This document shows positions 55,460 to 64,000 of a stretch of DNA of 64,000 nucleotides, piece after piece (positions within the stretch are counted from its first letter, which is position 1; each line of letters opens with the position of its first letter). The translations under genes were made by a program, and so were the position numbers. Location: NCBI RefSeq assembly GCF_905163445.1, contig NC_053199.1, positions 10,310,001 through 10,374,000 of the forward strand, read 5' to 3'. A model generated the notes under the pieces. The model had not been told where the DNA came from. It saw only the letters and a list, made by a program, of their open reading frames with translations, and searched no databases. Origin of the DNA: Pararge aegeria (Eukaryota > Arthropoda > Insecta > Lepidoptera > Nymphalidae).

Positions 55460-58329
55460 CTAATGGGAAAGAGAACAAATAGTTGAGTAAATGAACAAAA
55501 GGGAGATAGACCGACACCACCCAGCACCGTACCAGCGTCCATGCAGTTGCGTTTCTTGCCAGCAGACCATATGATGCGGAAGTTCCATACGCAGTAGGCT
55601 CGAAGTTCGCAGATACAGATTATGAAAACAGGGTACGAAAGGGGATGATAAGTAGAATCTCGTCGCTGATCTCAAATAATTTTGTTCACTGACAATTTAA
55701 AAACAATAAACATAAGACAAACGGACGTTAACGCTGGTGCTTGAGACATGCATAAAAAGACGTGTACAAAATTAAACGAAATCAGGAGAAAACAATTACG
55801 TATTAAATAAAACGAAGACAAATGATATAAGGATTTTAGTATTATTTCTTAATGAAATTAGAAGATTGACTAAAAGCTTGGTGTCCTGATTCTCTACAAC
55901 CATTTTGGAAACTTAGTTAATCAAAAGAAAAGTTATGACTTCAAATTTGAAAGATTTGCAGATAACTATCAAGTTTGGAATTACAAATAAGTGTTTATTT
56001 TGAATTTGAATGTCATAGAAAATCAGAATCCATTTGTAATTTTTGTTATAGCGAGTTAAAAGCAAAGCGTTGCATGCAATGAATCAAACAAAACAGAAGC
56101 ATATAAATCATAAATCACATAGAATAACGTCAGTTTGAATTATAAAATATACAAAACAAATTGTGACTAACTGCCGCTTTAAATATGATAATAACAAAAA
56201 AATCAGAGACAAGACTCATCATAAAAATAAAAAATGAAAATCTACTTCGATTTTGTAATAAAAGTTTTTTATTATTAGTTTTCATTCACATCCGATTCAA
56301 TATATACAAATTATTCAGCATTTACATTACGTAATAAATACATCTTATTAGATCGCTACATTAATGCCGATGAACTTTACACGTTTACACCAAAACAGTT
56401 ATACAAAAATGAGCTATTTACCAATCCTCAGTACATCAAGAATTAATTACAATATGACTGGTATTATTTCTAACGATAGTTAATTAACCATATAGAAAAA
56501 GAAATGATGAGCGTCAGACTTAACGAGCGCGGTTTGATAAACTTGGGTACGACTAACTATATTAAACATAAAATAACAACAGAAAGAAATTCTAGTTTGA
56601 TAGATATAAAATTGATGAATTTGATTGAAATGCAAATGAAACAAAATTTATTATAAAGGTTGAACCGGAGTGGGCGGAAAAATATTCTTAATATGAAATG
56701 GTATGGGTTAAAAAAAAGATTTATACGTAAAGATTCTATGGCTAAGCAGTGTTCCGTCTAGTGCGGCTCAGCCCTTATGTAGATAATAAACCACTGTTTA
56801 GAAAATGTTTTAAGTTCAGTAGTGACATTTACATACAATATTCAGAGTTGAGCGTTTTAATCATCAGCTTACGTCTTTAAACGATGCAATGGTTTTATCA
56901 TCTTTGTCTTTAGGCAAATTAATAATAATTTATCAGCTTGTTCCAATTATAAAAATAGAAGTACCAATACAGAAGCTTGTATGAATTATCTTTCATCTCT
57001 TTTCCGCAGGGGCGCTCATTAGCTCTTCTACTATCTTTTATTTACTATATTAAGGATTCAGGAAGTTGTTTTATACTTAATTAAGTCTAGCTACCAGTCG
57101 ATGAGAAACTTTGAATGTTCAGTCATTTTCAAATTTACATGTATGTGAGCATTTTGTACAAGTCTCCAAATTTATTTTCAACTATATACCCTAATTAATA
57201 TTTACAGTGATCGTTTACATGTTCTATATTATATTAAATGGATTGGCAATCAGTTCTACGATCACAACCACAATATGCAATAATATTTATATTATATACT
57301 AAATATTTTGATTATTTATTCACAGGAAACTACGTTCTGTTTTATAAATAAGGCATTATCTATGTGACTTTATATTGTTGTAATTGAAAGTAACAATCAT
57401 TAGTAATACAATGAATATTATAAATTTATGGTCATTTATTTTTTTGTAAAAACCATTTTTTTACATCGTGCCAAATGTGTGTGTAATTGCTCGTTATAAA
57501 CGTCATTTCAAGTTCAGTGATTTTGGTTGATAACTTTGCAAGTTTACATAATGTAATCTTTGAAAAACCAACATACTGCAAACAAAGATTTTTATTGGTG
57601 GAACATTTCATAGTTTGTAACGAAATATTATATCACCGGCATGCCAAAAAGGCTTGCATTTTAACTAAATGCTGCTAACTAAAAGCTGGAAAATAAATAA
57701 TGTGATGTATTTTTCTAAAACTGCAAAATCAACATGAAAACAGTTAAGAACTCCTGTTGTGTGAAAATGTGGGAACAACAATAAGTTTATCCCAGAATTA
57801 TAAAATTGAGAGAGAAATATATTTCTACAAAGAAGGTACGTTGTAATGTATGTCTGCGATTTTATACATGAACGATCCTTTGAGTAGTGTGCTCCTACTT
57901 TGATACCGCAAAAGTTAAGAGCTCATCGATCTTGAAAATTATCTATTAGCTGTATAGTAGTGCGTTAAGGCTTAAAGTTATTCAGCAAAATTTTTAAAAC
58001 TTGTTATTTTATAACTTTTGGTATTCCAACTTTTTTATTTTATTTGCACCTCCTGTATTCAACTTTTTCATAACTTTGGTAACTTTATATATTCTTTGTT
58101 GTGGGTACTTGTACAAAAAAATAATTGGCTAACGACACCAATACGTGGATATTTAGCTGGTATACATTTTATGAAGTAAGGTTGACTAAAATATGTTTTT
58201 GCCATTTTTATCTTCTTAAGTCTAGCTTGGCTGGTGAAAGTTTATGGCATTATAAAAAAAAAAAACAATTTAGCACAATTAATATTAAAACTGTGGTTTA
58301 CAACAAGAACGGGCAGCAACGTCTTTGAT

Positions 58330-58440
58330 GTTACTACCACCATCTACATGCCCAGCGTGGTGATTATGGGCATACCCTCCACTTGGGAGAGGCTTTTAGC
58401 CCTGCAGTAGACTGTGATATGCTATCTAGAAGAATAGTAA
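58330..58440 (+). mobile_element. RTE-like tail scrap within the furin-side intron
   Basis: tacatgcccagcgtggtgat, gagaggcttttagccctgca, gtagactgtgatatgct. Confidence 0.45.
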
Positions 58441-60929
58441 AAGAAACTGCACACAAACACTACTCATCTTCTTAACAGTGGTGTTAAAAACAAATTCCCG
58501 CTCATGTACTACATCCCTAAAGCCATAGTTTGGGCAGAATTAATTTAGGTGAGATATCAATGTTTATTTTTTATCTCAAGTTTAAATTCAAAACCTTTGA
58601 GCCAATAAGCTTTGTTATTATTAGCTTATGGGCGTCCTAAACCCACCCTTATTTATCTTAAAATCCCACCGAGTGGGTCGCACTTAAAACGCTCGATCGT
58701 TAAACTCTATCCTACAGTGTAGGCTCTCGCCCGTCACACAGATAATGCCTCTATAAATACACTTAAGAGGTTAGAAGGCATAATTTATTGTTTTCCAAAC
58801 TTATTGTAACAGATATGTTCCTTTTCAGTATTTATGTAATGAAACCGTCGTGGCGAATTTTCAATTTTGGTACAGGCTTTAGTATTTCTTTTACCAGTAA
58901 GCTTTTTAAACTATCAAACTATTGCGCAGTCCAATCAAACCGTCTGCATTTTATTTATAAAAACCTGTGGCATAGACAATCAAATTGAAAGACGTACGTT
59001 GTAGAAATGCTTGTAATTTAGGCCTCATCGGAAAAACCTATACACCCATTTTGATATTGATTTTGACAGGTGTTATCTAGTATAATTTAAAATGGTCATT
59101 TTTAGGCTCATCGCTTTATATCAAACAATGTATATTAAGTTATTTACTAAAATGAAACAAAACCTCAACTTACTAAAAACAAAATTTTTACATCACTATA
59201 GTTTAATCACTTAATATTGTGTTTAAGTAAATACATTGTTTATATCACGGTATAACTACGCTTATGTTTCAGTTAACTAAAACACAGCCTAAAACATAAT
59301 TTAATATAAAACAAAAATATTTTAAATCTGAATATTATCATTTCATTACCTCAGAGAGTTAGAACTTTACTGTATTAAGAAATTATGTGTTTCATAATAA
59401 TTTGAGGCCATAATTCTTGACCAGTACAAAATGTGGAAATTTGGAGGATGTCCTTATTTGCACTACCTAGTGATTTAGAATTTGGAATAGAACTAGTCGG
59501 AGACTAAATAGTGTAATAAATAGACAAATTGATTATTTACTTGAAAATGTCGCCAAAACGCTTTATCTACAACAAATATTAAGCTAAACAATTATATTTA
59601 TATTTCAATATTTTCAATAAATAATTATTATAGGAAACACCGGAAAGTAAATGCGTAACATTTGGTATATTTTATTTAAGAACAGAAGCAAATTTCAGAC
59701 TAGCGGATTAAATATTACAAAGAATGTTGTTCTCCATAATATTGGTCGTATATATCTTCAGTTATTATCGTTTTAATCCTGGGCTCATTAACGGGAGTAT
59801 AATAAAAAATAAAAAAATGTTATTACATTATCTAATATTACTGTGTAATTCAATAGGAAAGAGGAATGCAAATCGAGTCCGGTAATCGCACCCGAATGTC
59901 GGCAATTTGCTTCGGGCCTTAATAGAATGCCTTTATTTGGTTGGCGGCAGAAAATAAACTGGCTATTTGAATAACAACGTAACAATTGTAAAAAATATTT
60001 TCTATTGCAACACTGGAGGTTTAGATAATATAATTAGTATATAACGCAAAGTATTATACCTGTATAGTAATCTAACATGCTAATTTAACAAGGCCATCGT
60101 TATAATCAGTTTTAAAAGCCAAATCTGCCGATTCTGTTGTAAGCAAATCTTTAAACTAAATAGATAGGTCTAAACTTAGTGTTGTCCTTTTTACAATCTT
60201 TGCTTTGGAAAAGGATGGCACTATTTTTAGAAGTATAGTTAAGTTAGAGATTTCTGTGGCCCAAATTGGCAACACTGTATAATTTTAAGACGTTTTTAAA
60301 AAAATAAAGTTATAGTGAACCAAAAATCATGCATGTCTCAATTATTTTCCAATTTTTGTTATCATATACTTTAAGACTTTTAATGGAGCAAACAGCAGAT
60401 ATTAGAGACTGTGTTGAGTAACGAGATTTTAGCTTTAAAATAGCCAGATACGATAAGATGTTCTTGCAGATAAAAGAATAAATGAGTTTTATCGGTTGAA
60501 ACTGAAGTAAAGTGACAATATGTTTTTCTTCGTCATTGTTGATGCTCACTGGGACATGTGCACAGTTTTGAAATAAGTACGGCAAACATCATTTTCAAAA
60601 TTGAAAACTTGCACTCTAATTAAGTTCCGGAGTTTCGGTTAGGCCGTAGTGGAAATATCTCCGACCCTATTAAAACTTCGTTTGTGAGGCCAGCCTCGGA
60701 GTAAATAGTTATTATAACTTTATTAGTAGTCCGATGGCTTTCTAGCTTCAAAGATGAGGGAGTCTGTGATGGGACAATGATGACGATATTAAAATGTAAG
60801 GTTGTAAATGTTAAGTAAGTATAACACAGAGTTTCGAGATTTATCTAATTTGCCTTTTTTGTTACTCATCACGTAATCATCGCGGAACAACACAGAATTC
60901 AAATTTAAAGTTGCTAGCTGGCTTGCTCA

Positions 60930-60985
60930 GTAAACACTTTTGAAACGACATGTCTGTCTCTTTTTGATTCTACCACCCGGTTCGT
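60930..60985 (-). mobile_element. CR1-like UTR scrap
   Basis: cacttttgaaacgacatgtc and tctaccacccggttcgtaag match 8830-8900 in reverse. Confidence 0.5.
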
Positions 60986-62144
60986 AAGGCAAAATACGAA
61001 ATCATTCATAATCACCGCGATTCGGATTTATATTATCGATTACTGATGCAAAATAATGTCTTAAGACTGAAACACTATTATCATTAGAAAAAAATTAACG
61101 TTGAAATGGCTATTATTGGAATGTTTTTTCGATAGGTTTTAAATAATGCATGTTTGCGATGGCTGTTCGTGTCTCAACAAAATTTATTTATAAATTTTAT
61201 AATATGTTAATATTTAGCATAATAGTTTACGTAGACAAATAGTTATCGTGTAGGTATGTAGCTTTATTATATTATAAATGTATCTTTAAACATTACCTTG
61301 CTTTACAAAATATTTGTTGTTTAGTAAAAATACATATATTATTACAAGATTGTAATCAAATCAAACTGATCATATACGATGGCCTATAAAGAACGGAAGC
61401 ATAACAATCGCCGGCTAAAACAGTATTCTTAAGTACCACAGGCATTTTCTAACTATTATTTTTATACTACAGATATTTTTACGTTACTAAATGTCCACTC
61501 TGATTCAAATTACTCCATATTATATTCACAATGCAATTACCCAAGCAAAATGGACGTCTTCGATTTGAAATACGTAATTATAATTTTATGTAATTGCACT
61601 TTTTTCTAGCTCTTTAATTTTGCCGAATAGGTGATATTACAAAATACCTATGAGTTTATTGGACATAACTTTATTCTTACAAATATATCGCAGTCATTCC
61701 GAAATATTTTTTTGCTAATAAGGGTTATTAACTTATTAGTCATTAATAGTATTGAACACCTTTAAATTATATAAGTACTTTTATCGAAAGATATATTTAT
61801 ATAATATTTTCAAATCACTGCGATTTAAATATTTCATATTAGCTACAATTATTTTACGTATGCAAGTTCAGAAGTTCAAACTTTCTCTGAAACTTAATTG
61901 TTGTCGACTTAAATTATTATAAAGTTACAGGACTGGACTATTACGTGCTAGAAACAATTGTAAATAAAATATTACCTACTCCGTGATCTAACGAATACAA
62001 AAACAGGTCCTATTTTTTTAAGTGTTTACGGCAGTATTGAATTGTGTCGGACATTGATAAAAATATTAAATATTATATAATTCTTGGATTTATTATGTTT
62101 AAAACACCTTGTACTTATTTTTAAAGAATTCAACTAAAATCAAG

Positions 62145-62446
62145 AGCCTCGGGTACTAGGGCACCAGTGCTGAGCGAAGGTCAGACGACCGCAAGCAAGG
62201 TGCCCTGGGCGGCCGCAGTTTTTCGCTGGATTGAGTAAGCCTTACGCTAGCAGTTAGTGCACAGTTTTGCTTACATCTACGCGGCTGTCTGCTTTGGGAT
62301 GATAGGGACAAAGCTTCGGCCGCGGAGAGTAAGATTAGGAGCAAGAGGCACAAACCTAGACACTGGTGAGGCGGCTGGGCACCGTGTGTGACGCAACCAC
62401 TGGCCGCGTACCCGCCCGCTTCTACAGCTGGACCCTCCTCACGAAT
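62145..62446 (-). other. GC-rich island: candidate exon or promoter
   Basis: About 300 bases of GC- and CpG-rich sequence, including NotI-like gcggccgc at 62210-62217, stand out from the AT-rich surroundings. On the minus strand an acceptor-like cttttag-type site (AG at 62447-62448) opens a frame of 57 codons. That frame contains a strongly hydrophobic run (LCLLLLILLSAAEA) and then basic residues ending RQPRR, where a GTAAGC donor follows (exon end 62275). This would be a 172-base exon with a signal-peptide-like core. It has no ATG in frame, and the frame also stays open past the donor to a stop at 62156. Donor-like GTAAG words also occur on the plus strand (62235). It could be a furin-gene exon, an alternative first exon or promoter, or a non-coding island. 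Confidence 0.3.
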
Positions 62447-64000
62447 CTAAAGATAACAAACACAAATAAGTACCAACAAGCTTAGCTTTTAACTGCAAAT
62501 CTTGTAAAAGTTCTATTGAAACAAAAACAAAATTTTACTTTGACTTTGGTTTTGACTAGGCTTTTATACTTTTATCATTTCATGATAAGAAACATTATTT
62601 CGAACTATATTATATAACTATAGGTACGTCATGTTCCCACCGTATTTTAATATCGACCAGTTTACAGTTGCTCCATATTTTTATTGAAATTTTTGAATAT
62701 ACAGACAAACTGAACCAAAAAACTTTAATAATACAAATTCAGGTTAATGTTAAACATTTAAAGAATAACAAGCTACGGCACAGTATAAATCACATATACC
62801 TGTTACTAAAACAACTAAATATTTTTTATTCAAATACCATGGGCCTTACAAATGCAAAAAACCGTATTTATTTATTTTATTTATATAAATTGGTACCATC
62901 CTAGTAAGTTAGCAGAACGTTGGAAGAGGTAAGCGGTGTTTCGTAGCATTTTAACTCACAGGTCCTTTAAAATTTCAGAGCGTGAAAAAACGCCATCTAA
63001 ACTATTTCGACGTTGTGCTACTTTTGCCAGAAAAAATGCAGCACTAATTTGTTTGGTCAGTCAATATTATGTTTATACGTTAATTATTGCTAAACTTGCA
63101 TATACTCGTAGGTTGTCTCAGTGGAAAGGAATATTGAATTAATGAATAAAGAATGAAATATTTTAATTCTCATAACAGCATTGTTTTTAACGAAGACGGA
63201 AAGATACGATTCTTAATTGGAAATAATTGTTAATATAAGTAAGTAATATTGTTTTATTGGAAAATGTAAGTCAATATTTAAATTATTCACAAAGAGAACG
63301 GATTTCAGAAATTTCATACCACATTCATTTGTACTCTCCATAGCCTTACTTCAAAAATTGAAATATCTGTGCCAAAAAAAGATTATCAGAAAACATTTAT
63401 TTTTGATGAATGAGATACTTTTCTTTCGGTATTCAAATATACAAAATAAAATATTGAAGTTTCATATTACTGCACGCACAGGAGAATTTGTTTATTTGAA
63501 TTTTTGTACATTCACACAAGTTAGCTATTTTTTTTCGATTAACAAATCGTCGTATAAAAAAAAATAACTATACAGATTTATTTCTTTCAAGGAAAGCAAT
63601 GAACATTCCTTCGTAAAATATTCTCAGAATAGGGTAGGAAGAAAAACGAGTTGACCTGTAGATTGAATGCTGAGAATTTCTCAAAGCATTTTTAGATATC
63701 CTGTATACAAAGGCTGGCAATGCTGTCATGTCCAATAAATTCAGGACTACAGTTTCAAATAAAGCAAGAACGATGGCATCTGTCAATAAAGCAAGCACTA
63801 GATCTTTGAAAATCAAAATGTATGCATCAGATTACAAACGAAATAATAAGTTAAGACGAGGAGTCCTATATAATAGTCCTAATTTTGTAGTTCAGTTATT
63901 GTATAGTAAAACAAAATTGACAAGCTTTACATGTTTATCTGAACAAGAAAGTTGGTGGTAGGATGATGAACGATGAATACTGCATTATTGTATTACCAAA
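62447..64000. other. No feature recognised (AT-rich, likely gene body)
   Basis: I see no repeat or coding signature here. Short overlapping open frames on both strands at 63568-63961 have ordinary background composition; the minus-strand one is hydrophobic but has no recognisable motif. Confidence 0.3.

Larger units (their letters stand above)
55460..62144 (-). other. Probable intron of the furin-like gene; repeat-poor
   Basis: This 6.7-kb AT-rich stretch lies upstream of the furin terminal exon. I see no SINE-A, SINE-B, SINE-C or Helitron copy in it, unlike the sequence to the left. Only two weak repeat scraps are recognisable (58330-58440 and 60930-60985). I looked on the minus strand for furin catalytic signatures (DG.NYTHPDL-like, NHGT, GTSA) and further Cys-rich exons and found none, but exons under about 60 codons could be missed by eye. 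Confidence 0.4.

Noticed and set aside
55525..55680. Minus-strand frame upstream of the furin exon with several cysteines (ICICELRAYC..RNCMDAG)
   Set aside because: Cysteine spacing does not fit furin repeats. No convincing acceptor, and the frame is separated from the exon by a good pyrimidine tract and AG, so it is most likely intron.
56878..56930. Minus-strand short frame ending KDKDDKTIASFKDVS and a stop, as an alternative furin C-terminus
   Set aside because: The acceptor candidate is weak and the peptide has no furin feature. Likely chance.
59860..59960. Moderate-GC patch as an exon on the minus strand
   Set aside because: An open frame exists, but there are no paired splice sites and no recognisable peptide.
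63568..63961. Overlapping open frames on both strands, the minus one hydrophobic
   Set aside because: No ATG context, domain or splice support that distinguishes either from chance.

Overview
The window is eukaryotic, AT-rich and almost entirely non-coding. It carries the 3' ends of arthropod non-LTR retrotransposons, three tRNA-derived SINE families, small Helitrons and hAT-type MITEs. The repeat spectrum and one furin-like terminal exon point to a lepidopteran (moth or butterfly) nuclear genome. I cannot name the species from sequence alone.

The only host gene I can support is at the right end, on the minus strand. Its last coding exon (54810-55459) encodes the C-terminus of a furin-type proprotein convertase: cysteine-rich region, transmembrane helix and a cytosolic tail with sorting motifs. 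The likely 3' UTR runs down to about 53560. Everything from 55460 to 64000 would be intron or upstream gene body. That stretch is clearly poorer in recognisable repeats, and its one GC-rich island (about 62145-62446) could be another exon or a promoter. The catalytic exons are not visible and probably lie beyond 64000.

From 1 to about 53500 the window is intergenic or a large intron, filled with layers of mobile elements. I use local names. SINE-A has a head like 'gacctcc..agcgcagcggtgagcg'. SINE-B has a head like 'gacggccgattggcgcag' and about ten copies. SINE-C has a head like 'gcggtgatagcctagtgg' and a (GAT)n tail. There are 3' ends of several LINE groups (RTE-like with GAT tails, CR1/Jockey-like reverse transcriptase C-termini). 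Helitron families 1, 2 and 3 have TC...CTAG ends in A/T contexts. hAT-type elements have 8-bp target duplications, and there is a possible Penelope-like element with a hammerhead-like core. All reverse transcriptase remnants are truncated or frameshifted. No complete transposase or reverse transcriptase is present.

The most informative structures are nested or directly datable. They are a 1649-bp hAT-type element with a perfect 8-bp duplication (47720-49368), a 179-bp palindromic MITE with its own perfect 8-bp duplication (33581-33759), a SINE inside a LINE tail inside another SINE (25932-26650), and a composite with inverted ends at 50286-51908. I found no new host defence or metabolic system. 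The novelty here lies in transposon structure. Element names, family assignments and exon calls are by eye; no database search was run.
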